Origin: Paenibacillus ferrarius
Lineage (GTDB): Bacteria; Bacillota; Bacilli; Paenibacillales; NBRC-103111
Assembly (NCBI RefSeq): GCF_002027705.1
Contig: NZ_MBTG01000001.1
Location: 62,001-126,000 of the forward strand
Length of the DNA stretch: 64,000 bases
Direction of reading: 5' to 3'
A program made the position numbers and the translations under genes. Shown piece after piece: positions 18,251 to 26,848 of this stretch; the stretch's first letter is position 1, and each line of letters starts with the position of its first letter. The notes under the pieces were generated by a model. It was not told the DNA's origin. It searched no databases and saw nothing but the letters and a program-made list of their open reading frames with translations.

Positions 18251-20833
18251 TTATAAGTGTGTAAATTTTGATGAAAAAGCTGATAAAAACAGGTTTTTAT
18301 GTGATGCATGCAATACGCTTAGAAGTCTAGATGCAATTTTATCCTTCTTGTTTTTTGATAATTTTAATAAGATTGCATACATCGTTTCATTGCTCATTTT
18401 AAGTTTATCAATATAAAACTTATAGTATTTGACAATATCGTCAACCCTTCTGTCTGTTTCTTCTTCAGTTAGATTGCTTGCATATGTATTGTTAATTTTA
18501 GAAACCATATTCTCTACATAACTAAAAACCCTCGACTCCTGCCTGCGAAGACTGTCTTTGATATCATAATTTACGAGAAGGTCTTTTATGGGGATGTCAT
18601 TTTTCCGATCTGCGTAACTCAGTCCTGTCATTTCTTCGAAGAGTAAGTCCATTGGACAATCATATTTTGTTGTTTCAATATCTCTATTTTGACTAACATA
18701 CTTCCAGAACAGAGGTTTTTCTTTTTTAAGTTCACTCGTCTTACTAACATAATCAATTTCTTTATTAATATTGATATCAAACATTTTTTTTGCAAGATCT
18801 ATGCATATCCCCGATAGTACTGTAACAACATCCACTTTTTTCATCAGTCCAATCAATTCGCTCTCTGAGTGTCCATTATTCAGCAAGTCCCAATACCTCG
18901 ACATACACAACTGTCCTGTATTTACTGTTCTGCCAATATATCTTTGACTGTTGGACAGTTCGTTATCAATGATAGCCATATCTTCATTAGAAACTTTATA
19001 TTTCTTTTTGCTACTTTTTACTTTGTTTATACAGACATTATACTTTTCAAATAGCTTTTTACTGATAGACAATAAGTGGTCGTTATCAATTAATAGCACA
19101 GTGTCTGAGTCATAATCACATCCAGACAATATGTCTTGAAGGGGAAATCCTATAGCATTAACGCACACTATATTGTCCGTTAAGTTAAAATAATTTTCTA
19201 TATCTTTATTGTTTATATTATTTGCAACTAGAACATTGCTTGGACTTGTATGCGGATTTCGAAATCCTGTGATCTCTTTAAAGTCGAACATTGTGGTATA
19301 TACTTCATTATAATTCAAGGCCAAAGATTTTGGATTCTTTATATTGAGTTCTCCTATAGCATGATATAAGAACTCCATGGGATTGCCCAGCATTACACAG
19401 TAATCTCCGCGGAGTCTAACCTTGCCGTTTTTAATATGCGTTACATGTCCATTTATTATCTCTGTTCTAAATTTTCTGAATATTTTCGTCTGAGATATTT
19501 CGTCATTATGCTCATACAAATCTGCAAACATTTTATTGCAATTTATATCGTTAGCATTATCTCTTATGTAGGCAGCAAAGAAATCATCATTGTTTTTTAA
19601 TTGATCTATAAATTCTTTCTCTAGTTCTGTAAATTTTGCCACATCTTCTTTAGTCATAGGGAGAGAATTTAACATTTGGTAACTAGTCTGCTGGATTATG
19701 TTTCCATCACTTCCGAATCCAAGTTTAGATTTTTTTTCATTCTTGCATACTCCGAACACACATTTATCCTTGATAACAATTCTCTTCCAATAATCCCACA
19801 TCTTCTTGGGAGATCCTACTATTTTGTTGAATTTCAAAGCTTTAAGGCTACTCGGTGTTGTTATAAGATGGATGTCTTTAGCGAATACCTTTTCACCTTT
19901 AAACATGCTTTGCAGTTTCCAGTCTTCGTATTTAATGCCATTAGGACATTTAGACCTTAAGAATTCCTGTATGTTGCAGTTGAATGCGGCACTTTTAAAC
20001 ATATGGTTTCTTAGCAACATCATTGACTTACCATCGGAAAAATACATAGCATCGAGAAGTGACTCTCCGTCAAATAAACTATTTCTAATTTCTGATTCTT
20101 CTGTGAAACTGTCTAAGTACCCATCTTTGCCAGTACGAACAACATTTGAAATTCGAGTAAATTTACTTTCAACATCTTCTAACATCAATATATTATTTGG
20201 ATGAATTGTTACTGTGCTTTCAATTGATGATCCAACAAGGCTTTCATAGGCGAGAAGAGAGGGGAAATCAACTTCATCTGCTTGTGGCCTGTTTCTAAAT
20301 TCAAGGTTCATGCGACTCCATTTAATCATAGGATCATACAATTTCTCTTTAATAAAAAGACACTGACCAATTCTCGACTTCGCACTAGATCTTTTGTAAA
20401 CAACATATTTTACACCATTATAAATAAATCCTTCTGTGTAGAGTTTCTTCCTTAATTCACTATAGGATACTTCGCGCCACTTTTCTTCTTTAATTTGTGA
20501 CTCAATTAATTGAACGAATTCGCTCAGTTTTTGTTTATAGTCAGATTTATTGTCGTCGAGCATATGTACTTTTGCAGTTAATTTCTTAATGAGACTATTG
20601 CCAGAGTGTACTTTTTGTTTGAACTTTACATTTATAATATCTGAAGATATTAATTTACCATTTGCCTTCTTTGGTGATAACTTTAATCCTGTCGCAATAA
20701 GCTTATTCAATTCGAGACTCGAAGGAATCATACCTATGTATTTAAGTTCAAGTTCTCTACCTCTAAACATATAATTAAATATGTCACTACCTTCAATTGA
20801 AGGTATATATACAGGCTTACTCAATTCCGTCAA
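18251..20833 (-). CDS. single-chain DNA-dependent RNA polymerase, YonO type
   Basis: An 860-residue protein starting at TTG 20833 after GGAGG. The hallmark is GCDYDSDTVLL at residues about 571-581: the DxDxD triad (D573, D575, D577) that holds catalytic magnesium in double-psi beta-barrel polymerases. Upstream elements FRNPHTSPSNV and RGDYCVMLGNP look like the active-site approaches of the beta-prime/QDE-1-like fold. The adjacent HU gene, PIN-PhoH, YonK-like and phosphoesterase genes reproduce the SPbeta cluster, where YonO transcribes late genes. One difference: Ser replaces the usual Gly between the last two Asp (DYDSD versus DFDGD). The likely role is transcription of the minus-strand late module. 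Confidence 0.85.
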   Translation of the reverse strand: MTELSKPVYIPSIEGSDIFNYMFRGRELELKYIGMIPSSLELNKLIATGLKLSPKKANGKLISSDIINVKFKQKVHSGNSLIKKLTAKVHMLDDNKSDYKQKLSEFVQLIESQIKEEKWREVSYSELRKKLYTEGFIYNGVKYVVYKRSSAKSRIGQCLFIKEKLYDPMIKWSRMNLEFRNRPQADEVDFPSLLAYESLVGSSIESTVTIHPNNILMLEDVESKFTRISNVVRTGKDGYLDSFTEESEIRNSLFDGESLLDAMYFSDGKSMMLLRNHMFKSAAFNCNIQEFLRSKCPNGIKYEDWKLQSMFKGEKVFAKDIHLITTPSSLKALKFNKIVGSPKKMWDYWKRIVIKDKCVFGVCKNEKKSKLGFGSDGNIIQQTSYQMLNSLPMTKEDVAKFTELEKEFIDQLKNNDDFFAAYIRDNANDINCNKMFADLYEHNDEISQTKIFRKFRTEIINGHVTHIKNGKVRLRGDYCVMLGNPMEFLYHAIGELNIKNPKSLALNYNEVYTTMFDFKEITGFRNPHTSPSNVLVANNINNKDIENYFNLTDNIVCVNAIGFPLQDILSGCDYDSDTVLLIDNDHLLSISKKLFEKYNVCINKVKSSKKKYKVSNEDMAIIDNELSNSQRYIGRTVNTGQLCMSRYWDLLNNGHSESELIGLMKKVDVVTVLSGICIDLAKKMFDININKEIDYVSKTSELKKEKPLFWKYVSQNRDIETTKYDCPMDLLFEEMTGLSYADRKNDIPIKDLLVNYDIKDSLRRQESRVFSYVENMVSKINNTYASNLTEEETDRRVDDIVKYYKFYIDKLKMSNETMYAILLKLSKNKKDKIASRLLSVLHASHKNLFLSAFSSKFTHL

Positions 20834-20859
20834 TATTAGAATCCTCCTCTAATGGTTAA

Positions 20860-21093
20860 TTATTTAATTTCCAATTTTTCATATGTATTATTCTTCAACA
20901 TAATCAACTCATCATCATATGTATCATTCAAATCTTCCAAATATAACCTATCATCATATGTATTACATTTAATTACCTCGTTCCATTCTTCCCAACTATA
21001 GTGTTCTCCATTGTAATCTACTATTGAATCCCAGTAGCCATCCTGCCAAGTATAGATAGAAGATCCCTGTCTTCGTTGTTGTTTCTTTCTCAT
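20860..21093 (-). CDS. hypothetical 77-aa acidic protein upstream of the RNA polymerase
   Basis: N-terminal basic patch (MRKKQQRRQGSS), then acidic and tyrosine-rich with two copies of an NTYDD-type segment. First gene after a sigma-A-like promoter and co-transcribed with the polymerase, so it could be a polymerase partner. Not recognised. Confidence 0.55.
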   Translation of the reverse strand: MRKKQQRRQGSSIYTWQDGYWDSIVDYNGEHYSWEEWNEVIKCNTYDDRLYLEDLNDTYDDELIMLKNNTYEKLEIK

Positions 21094-21194
21094 TTAATCA
21101 TTTAAACTCCTTTATTCTTTTATTTTTATTTTTAACTATTTATTGTAATTATTTTTTTCTTTTAGTAAAACGGTTTTAATCACCTCCCACTAAT

Positions 21195-21236
21195 AACTTA
21201 CCACGAATTTACAAATGATGTCAATGTTATTTTTAT
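21195..21236 (-). promoter_or_regulatory. sigma-A-like promoter of the RNA polymerase operon with ATAAAAATAA element
   Basis: On the minus strand ATAAAAATAA (21236-21227) is followed after two bases by TTGACA (21224-21219), an 18-base spacer and TAAGTT (21200-21195). This is a host-type promoter that could start transcription of the phage polymerase genes. Confidence 0.6.
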
Positions 21237-21251
21237 TTTATAAAATGAAAA

Positions 21252-21273
21252 GGGGCTGCAGTTCACAGCTCCC
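21252..21273 (-). terminator. intrinsic terminator after the FtsK-type gene
   Basis: On the minus strand GGG-A-GCTG pairs with CAGCCCC, followed by CTTTTCATTTT. It would end the 27.6-21.3 kb transcript before the polymerase promoter. Confidence 0.55.
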
Positions 21274-21288
21274 AATGAAAGATTGCTT

Positions 21289-23544
21289 TCATTTGATTTT
21301 GGCAAGTTCTGATTTTCTCTGATCCTCACTTAATACCATCTCATAGCCTTTTGCCTTAGACCTATGCTTCAACAACCACCCTAAATCAACGAGAGACATC
21401 ATCATTTCGCTTACTTTCTCTGAGCGCACACCAAGACACTTCTGCAACACAGTTACACGTGTTTCTCCACTTTCCAATATGGTTCGTTTCAACTTAGTCA
21501 TATCTTCATCTTCAGGTGCCGCCTCGCTATCTATACTAAGCGTCTCTTTCTTGAAGTTTCCTTTCCAATATCCTGCCAAATGCTCGATGATTCGGTCTTG
21601 CTCATCGTCATCTCTGCCAATCAATGCACCTTGGAATCTCACTAATCCTTGAATTCCTTCAAAACTCAGTAGTCCATCACCTCGGCCTAAGAGTTGCATC
21701 TTCGGAACTTCATCTAAAGCAACCTTATAACTCGTTCCATCAGCACAAGTGAAACAAACGCGAGATGGGATATTTCCTTTGATGAGAGAAGTGACTACAG
21801 TGGCGAGAGGCTTTTGTGTTGCAACAATGAGATAGATTCCACTAGCCCTCGATTTTTGTGCCAACAATATTATTTGTTTTTCTAAGGCTGGCATTGTCAT
21901 TATCAAATCAGCTAATTCGTCAATGACAATAACGATATAGGGGAGGCGTTCCTTTTCATTTTTATTAAACTGCTGAATATTTTTATATCCTTTCTTAGCG
22001 AGGAGAGTATATCTATCCTCCATTTTTTCGACCATTGCTACAAGTGAAAGGAATGCTTCTTTATTATCAGTTACAACGTCCATCACATGAGGGTATTTTC
22101 TATAGCCTGCCAACTCAACTTGCTTAGGATCGATAAGTAGCATTTGGAGGTGTTTTGGCGATCTCAGCAACATCATAATAACTAATAAGCAATTCAGGAA
22201 CACACTCTTACCTGAACCCTGAGATCCAGCAATAAGCAAATTTCGAATCCGAGTCAAGTCATCATAAATAATCTCACCATCGGAGCCAATGCCAGCAATA
22301 AAAGGTATTTCACTGTTCTTAATGAATTTTTGAAATTCAGGATTCTCTAAACAATCTCTGATGAATACTTTTTCTCTTACATCTTGGGGAATGACAACCG
22401 AAACTGTTGATGGCTCTTTCCCTTGTTCTATATTAATGTGACTCAATGCGAGTTCGGTTTGTATATCTGGAATAGACTTTTGCAACTGTGATAATCTAAG
22501 TCCTTCAGGTAAATTGAAATTTATTCTTCGAACAGTTGATCCATGTTGAATAGAGTTAATTTTTATTTGGGTGTCTTTTATCAAGTTTAATTTCTTAAAT
22601 GCTTTATTGAATCTCTGTGCTACATTTTTATCATCTTCTCTTACAACTCTCTCACCTCTAGGAAATATTTCGTAAACATGAGAATTTTCATTTGTCTCTA
22701 TTTCCTCTGGCGCAACCATCAGTTGCTCAATTTTCTCTTCTTCATCAAACGAAGAGAAGAGGGGCAATAGTTCTGAAACACACATTATTAACTGTGTTGG
22801 GACAAATGGAGTTCTCCTCAAATTTATATCTCTAATAAACCTGCTTTTGTTCAACGGAATTCCCATAATCCAACTGTTCGAGTAATTCATTATTGAAAAA
22901 CCTAACTTAACCTTTGCTGCTAATTGATTTCTCTTTTCTTTATTTCCACCATATATGGCAAATCTAATATATGTCTCATATCCTACCTCGGTGAACTTCT
23001 GTTCGGCTCCTTCGATCATGGGATTCTTTCCAAAAAACTCTTCTTTATTCTGTAGGAATTCGAGTATACGATGTTGGATAGACCTAACTACTTTATTCTT
23101 AGTTGGTAACTCAATTCCACTAATATAACTGTGGTATTGGAGCTTAGAATCGATTTGCCAGTCAACACCTTGAACCTTCTTCAATATTATTTGAATGATG
23201 ATCTTTTCATCAGCTAAAGTTTTATCCGTATATTTGATAATCGAACTCATGATATTCTCTTCTAGTTGCATACGAAAAGGAAAACATATTGGCTTATAAC
23301 TGCTCAACGAATAACATGATAGTTCCTTTAGATCAGTTTGAATCATCAACTTCGGCTTTCTTTCTAGTTCCAAGTCCTCCATTTGTGAGAACAAGTATTT
23401 TTTTACCCTGTGCCTTGTAATAAGCCATTCTAAACCAAGAGTCCCCTCCGATGAAGATAGAAGGGACTCAGCATATTCAAATGTGAGATCACCATAAATG
23501 AAAGTAGATGTGTCAACTGACGCATTAAAGATGTTTAATTTCAT
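21289..23544 (-). CDS. FtsK/SpoIIIE-type DNA translocase with extended N-terminal domain
   Basis: A 751-residue protein. The motor domain has Walker A LIAGSQGSGKSVFLN, LLIDPKQVELAGY, Walker B IVIVIDELADLIM and the FtsK-type LIVATQKPLATVV. The C-terminus (about 690-740) looks like a winged helix. The first about 430 residues lack clear membrane helices; a segment IQIILKKVQGVDW recalls the N-terminal domain of VirB4/HerA-type ATPases. The neighbours are hydrophobic proteins, so the module resembles the coupling or transfer ATPase of Gram-positive conjugative elements (TcpA/Orf21 type) more than a cell-division pump. A role in DNA transfer or in segregation of a plasmid prophage is inferred. Confidence 0.82.
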   Translation of the reverse strand: MKLNIFNASVDTSTFIYGDLTFEYAESLLSSSEGTLGLEWLITRHRVKKYLFSQMEDLELERKPKLMIQTDLKELSCYSLSSYKPICFPFRMQLEENIMSSIIKYTDKTLADEKIIIQIILKKVQGVDWQIDSKLQYHSYISGIELPTKNKVVRSIQHRILEFLQNKEEFFGKNPMIEGAEQKFTEVGYETYIRFAIYGGNKEKRNQLAAKVKLGFSIMNYSNSWIMGIPLNKSRFIRDINLRRTPFVPTQLIMCVSELLPLFSSFDEEEKIEQLMVAPEEIETNENSHVYEIFPRGERVVREDDKNVAQRFNKAFKKLNLIKDTQIKINSIQHGSTVRRINFNLPEGLRLSQLQKSIPDIQTELALSHINIEQGKEPSTVSVVIPQDVREKVFIRDCLENPEFQKFIKNSEIPFIAGIGSDGEIIYDDLTRIRNLLIAGSQGSGKSVFLNCLLVIMMLLRSPKHLQMLLIDPKQVELAGYRKYPHVMDVVTDNKEAFLSLVAMVEKMEDRYTLLAKKGYKNIQQFNKNEKERLPYIVIVIDELADLIMTMPALEKQIILLAQKSRASGIYLIVATQKPLATVVTSLIKGNIPSRVCFTCADGTSYKVALDEVPKMQLLGRGDGLLSFEGIQGLVRFQGALIGRDDDEQDRIIEHLAGYWKGNFKKETLSIDSEAAPEDEDMTKLKRTILESGETRVTVLQKCLGVRSEKVSEMMMSLVDLGWLLKHRSKAKGYEMVLSEDQRKSELAKIK

Positions 23545-23644
23545 TTTTAAACACCCTTACACCAATTCGATACAGAATAATTATTACAACAGTTGTATTG
23601 GTCAATAGGGCAGTAGCGTTTAATATTAAAATAGCAGTAAGCAT
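23525..23644 (-). CDS. 39-aa single-span membrane peptide
   Basis: Starts at ATG 23644 with AGGAGG nine bases upstream. Residues about 3-24 (AILILNATALLTNTTVVIIILY) are mostly hydrophobic, followed by a basic tail. It overlaps the FtsK-type start by 20 bases, which implies translational coupling. It may anchor that ATPase, which itself lacks clear membrane helices. Confidence 0.55.
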   Translation of the reverse strand: MLTAILILNATALLTNTTVVIIILYRIGVRVFKNEIKHL

Positions 23645-23657
23645 ATGATACAACCTC

Positions 23658-24869
23658 CTAAGATTTATTCATCCATCTCCAAACATTACCCAAGATTCCT
23701 GCGGATTTAATTGCTACATTTTCACTTTTGATTTTCATTTTTTTTGCTTTATTCCACACAGCTATCCTTTTACTATTCATATCTTTAACTGACTCTAGCA
23801 TTCCACTGCCACGATCTGTTCCAGCTAACTGTGTCAGAACACTTGGTGGATGAGCGAGTGTGTGTATACCACCAATTGCTAAAATCATTTTTGAAATCAC
23901 CCCTGTAGCAGTTGTTGGATTGGGAGTTGCAAATAAAACTATCCCCAATAATGAGACAAATACTGCATATATGAGTTGTTTCTTGCAAGTGTCTTTAAGA
24001 GATACCAGCCAAGTATCAAAATAATGACGAGTATCATCAAATACATAGCAGCTCATTGAAAAGGGAGTTACGATGCCTTGAATTAGAATATTAAACCACC
24101 TACGACCATGAAAAGTAATTAAGGGAAAGAATTGTACTATGACAAGTATTAAAAAAATGATCATTAATAGTACGTTTAAGAAATCAAACATTATTGAAGT
24201 TGAAAAAATACTCACAACATCTTTACTTGCAATCTCCCCACCAGCTAAACCAGTAATAAAATGTGTAAGTTTGTTAAGCCATTTAATACCTTGCGTGAAG
24301 AGGAGTGGTGTGGCCGCTGAAACAGATAAAGCGATAGGAAATCTCTTTAATATGTTTTTCATGGATGTGTGCTTGCGATTAAATATGCACTTTATTCCTT
24401 GAATCATCGTAAGGATAGTCACAAGAGATACATTCACTGTTGTGAATTTAATAATTGCATCCGAAAACCAAGATCCTTCGAAAAGCCAGTCTGGTGTCAT
24501 TAACACCACATCACATACAAATTGATAGACAGACTTAAATCCCCATTGAATTGCACTGTGAGTTGAAGTATTTACTAACGCCACTGTGTATAAGATAATT
24601 TCTTTAAACCATTCAGGGGCGTAGTGAGTTAGGGGCGCTGCGTTCACATGGTCATATAGAAATTTAGTGAAATCAATTTTGTCATCTGTTGTATCAGGTG
24701 TTGAGAGTGCTTGCTGATGTAAATTATCAGCAATTTCTGCAATTTTTGATTTAATGCCTAGCCACTCAGATATTGAGAAATGAGGAGCGGCTATATCAAT
24801 CACATCAGAGACAATTTCATCTTTGTGTTCTGCTACTAACGGAATGAATCCCTTTGGATTAAAGATCAT
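23658..24869 (-). CDS. polytopic membrane protein, VirB6/TrbL-like in layout
   Basis: About 400 residues with a soluble N-terminal part followed by several strong hydrophobic segments (ITFHGRRWFNILIQ region, VLLMIIFLILVIVQFF, AVFVSLLGIVLFATP, MILAIGGIHTLAHP) and a basic C-terminus. Multi-span proteins of this size beside a small secreted/membrane protein and an FtsK-type ATPase resemble the channel component of conjugation systems. The start is uncertain: the first ATG is 24869, but TTG 24926, overlapping the previous gene by 16 bases, gives a longer plausible N-terminus, and neither has a good ribosome site. Confidence 0.55.
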   Translation of the reverse strand: MIFNPKGFIPLVAEHKDEIVSDVIDIAAPHFSISEWLGIKSKIAEIADNLHQQALSTPDTTDDKIDFTKFLYDHVNAAPLTHYAPEWFKEIILYTVALVNTSTHSAIQWGFKSVYQFVCDVVLMTPDWLFEGSWFSDAIIKFTTVNVSLVTILTMIQGIKCIFNRKHTSMKNILKRFPIALSVSAATPLLFTQGIKWLNKLTHFITGLAGGEIASKDVVSIFSTSIMFDFLNVLLMIIFLILVIVQFFPLITFHGRRWFNILIQGIVTPFSMSCYVFDDTRHYFDTWLVSLKDTCKKQLIYAVFVSLLGIVLFATPNPTTATGVISKMILAIGGIHTLAHPPSVLTQLAGTDRGSGMLESVKDMNSKRIAVWNKAKKMKIKSENVAIKSAGILGNVWRWMNKS

Positions 24870-24910
24870 ATCGGAGAATGAAGGAATAGATGCAAAGCCT
24901 GCAATCCTAG

Positions 24911-25438
24911 TTACATTTGAAACCAAGCTTGAATTGGTTTTACGAGAGGATGAAAGGCTGGTATCGTAGAGAACAGCAGCATTGCGAGTCCAACTACCAA
25001 GGCAACACTGACTGGTGCGAGAAGTACTTGGGCTAATCCTCTGTAAATGTTCTGTCGCCATTGATCTGCAGAAGAGCCCCCAAAAAACATTTTCCAGACT
25101 CCTGCTAGCATCAAGGCTACAACTGAAGCAAGCACTCCCAATCCTGCCACTGACAACATTAGAATGATCAGCGTATTTACTAAATCTGGGTCTATATTGG
25201 GTGGTGTTGGAGTGGGAGCCATAGTTTCTGCCATTGTTGGATCTGCAAGCATTAACATTGACAAGCACACCATTGACGTTGTGGAAAGTAGATTTTTGAA
25301 CTTTTTCGCTTGCTTCGGGTTTGATTTCACCTCGCTCTCTAGAATGGCAAGAAAATTTATCTTTACGTATTCTCTTGGTCTTAACTCTAGTGGTTTGATA
25401 TCAACGGACGGTGATCTCGCTATGAGCATCGTTTTCAT
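24911..25438 (-). CDS. membrane protein with signal-like segment and two spans
   Basis: A 175-residue protein with a long charged N-terminus, a hydrophobic export-like segment ending near AMAET, a PTPTPP linker and two membrane segments (LVNTLIILMLSVAGLGVLASVVALMLAGV and LAPVSVALVVGLAMLLF). This layout recalls TrcA/VirB2/TrbC-type or small channel subunits, but no family was recognised. Ribosome site AAAGGAGGAGGT is very strong. Confidence 0.6.
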   Translation of the reverse strand: MKTMLIARSPSVDIKPLELRPREYVKINFLAILESEVKSNPKQAKKFKNLLSTTSMVCLSMLMLADPTMAETMAPTPTPPNIDPDLVNTLIILMLSVAGLGVLASVVALMLAGVWKMFFGGSSADQWRQNIYRGLAQVLLAPVSVALVVGLAMLLFSTIPAFHPLVKPIQAWFQM

Positions 25439-25577
25439 GGATACCTCCTCCTTTCTTTTTGAAGGATGGTTTCTTATTTATAAGATTTTCAACATATATG
25501 ATTCCAAGAACGCCACCTATAAAAATGAATATCTTGATTCCTAACTTTATAACCGCAATTGTAGTTACCGTTTCCAT
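25401..25577 (-). CDS. 58-aa membrane peptide
   Basis: Starts at ATG 25577 behind GGAGG. One membrane span (IKLGIKIFIFIGGVLGIIYV) and a lysine/glycine-rich cytoplasmic tail. It overlaps the next gene by 38 bases in another frame. First gene of the membrane-protein operon. Confidence 0.55.
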   Translation of the reverse strand: METVTTIAVIKLGIKIFIFIGGVLGIIYVENLINKKPSFKKKGGGIHENDAHSEITVR

Positions 25578-25647
25578 TGCCAAACACCTCCGAGTATACA
25601 AACCGAAAATATGAGCATTCTAAGTGAATAAAAAGGAGTGTGATTTA

Positions 25648-25809
25648 ATGTTTTTTAATAACCTATTTACCACAATGATTGGGAAACCAAAATGGAAGAT
25701 AGAATTTGAAGAAAATATTATTGAAATTGAGATGAAGACTGGATTGACTAGAGAAGAGTTAGTTAGGGTGGCTAATGTTTTGGAGGAAATGAGGATAATA
25801 AAACCTTAA
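25648..25809 (+). CDS. hypothetical 53-aa protein on the opposite strand
   Basis: Starts at ATG 25648 with AAAAAGGAG ten bases upstream. It ends in a helical segment (GLTREELVRVANVLEEMRII). It is the only plus-strand gene inside the minus-strand membrane/partition region and is followed by a long hairpin terminator, so it looks like an independent unit. Function unknown. Confidence 0.5.
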   Translation: MFFNNLFTTMIGKPKWKIEFEENIIEIEMKTGLTREELVRVANVLEEMRIIKP

Positions 25810-25872
25810 ACCGCCAATTTTCCAAAATATAGGGATCGATATGTAGGGGAAGGGGCTGAAAAATGGCGGTTT
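25808..25872. terminator. long hairpin, bidirectional terminator between converging genes
   Basis: Arms of 15 bases (25808-25822 and 25858-25872) pair with one mismatch around a 35-base loop. It overlaps the last two bases of the plus-strand gene and precedes the end of the minus-strand gene at 25911. Confidence 0.5.
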
Positions 25873-25910
25873 GTTTGTAATTAGGTGAGTAGGGGATTGG
25901 GGAATACGGA

Positions 25911-26057
25911 TTAACCCACTTGTTTTTCTGTGTCAGAATCAACTTCCTGATCTTTTACCGTGTTAAGAATATTATCAAAACCTTGCGGTGTGAGATAAAC
26001 ATTAACGCCTTGCTTTTGTAATTCAATCAAAAACTCCACCATATTTACATTTTTCAT
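25911..26057 (-). CDS. hypothetical 48-aa protein
   Basis: ATG 26057 follows GGAGCGTGG and a copy of ATAAAAATAA. Pattern MKNVNMVEFLIELQKQGVNV; helical and acidic at the end. Not recognised. Confidence 0.45.
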   Translation of the reverse strand: MKNVNMVEFLIELQKQGVNVYLTPQGFDNILNTVKDQEVDSDTEKQVG

Positions 26058-26086
26058 ATCGACCACGCTCCATTATTTTTATTTGA

Positions 26087-26221
26087 CTAAGCAGATAAGT
26101 CCGCGTTTTGCTCCTCTTCTAATGCAATTCTCCAGAATTCCACCCATCCATCATCTGTTAAATATGGTTCTCTACCATTTTTCATAATTTCTAGTATTTC
26201 TCTAATTAATGTTTGTGCCAT
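26087..26221 (-). CDS. hypothetical 44-aa protein
   Basis: ATG 26221 preceded by AAAAGGAGAG. Segment NGREPYLTDDGWVEFWRIA suggests a small helical protein. Function unknown. Confidence 0.45.
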   Translation of the reverse strand: MAQTLIREILEIMKNGREPYLTDDGWVEFWRIALEEEQNADLSA

Positions 26222-26241
26222 GAAGTACACTCTCCTTTTTG

Positions 26242-26457
26242 TTAAAAAATCCAATCAACTAAATGATTTATTGCTTTGATAATGTAATGTGGTGCATTTA
26301 TCGGATTCATGTCTGCACTTATAAGATGTGAGCCACCAACAGACAACTCTACATTAATGCTTTGTGTAATCACTTTTGTTAATTCATTTGAAGCTTCAAT
26401 GTAGGTTTGTGCAAATGAGTCAACTTCAAGCGGAGCGTTGTTGATTCTGATTAGCAT
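26242..26457 (-). CDS. hypothetical 71-aa protein
   Basis: Starts MLIRINNAPLEVDSFAQTYI and ends with a hydrophobic helix (IKAINHLVDWIF). It overlaps the preceding 57-aa gene by 32 bases. Not recognised. Confidence 0.5.
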   Translation of the reverse strand: MLIRINNAPLEVDSFAQTYIEASNELTKVITQSINVELSVGGSHLISADMNPINAPHYIIKAINHLVDWIF

Positions 26458-26599
26458 TATGTTTCACCATCTTTCCATGATCTATTATTTTATAAACCAT
26501 CCATGCTCCCATTACCCAATAACGATATGGTGGAAATGCAACATAAACAATGATAGTTGCCGCGGACAACAATAGCTTTGCTCCAGTTCTCGATTTCAT
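26426..26599 (-). CDS. 57-aa membrane peptide
   Basis: ATG 26599 behind GAGGTGA. Two hydrophobic stretches (LLLSAATIIVYVAF and YWVMGAWMVYKII) suggest membrane association. It lies between the parR-like gene and the 71-aa gene. Confidence 0.5.
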   Translation of the reverse strand: MKSRTGAKLLLSAATIIVYVAFPPYRYWVMGAWMVYKIIDHGKMVKHNANQNQQRSA

Positions 26600-26614
26600 T
26601 TGTATTCACCTCAT

Positions 26615-26848
26615 TTACACGTTAATAATGCTCATTACATCATCGACACTTATATCATTTTGAACTGTGTCCATTGAAAAGCCACTCTTCGCACTACCTA
26701 TCATACCCATTTTTCTTAAAAACAACGTCTCCCTGATAAAGCTGCTACGATTTTTTGTTTCTTCGTCTATCCATTCCAATAAATCCATATGCGATTTGTT
26801 CTCAGGATTCAAGGCGACCTGCAGGCAAATTTGTTTTTGATTATCCAT
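26615..26848 (-). CDS. ParR-like centromere-binding adaptor (candidate)
   Basis: A 77-residue protein with a ribbon-helix-helix-like start (ICLQVALNPENKSHMDLLEWI, then SSFIRETLFLRKM). It overlaps the 3-prime end of the actin-like gene by 8 bases. A small RHH protein directly after an actin-like ATPase is the usual parMR arrangement, in which ParR binds the centromere and caps the filament. Here the order is parM then parR. Confidence 0.6.
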   Translation of the reverse strand: MDNQKQICLQVALNPENKSHMDLLEWIDEETKNRSSFIRETLFLRKMGMIGSAKSGFSMDTVQNDISVDDVMSIINV

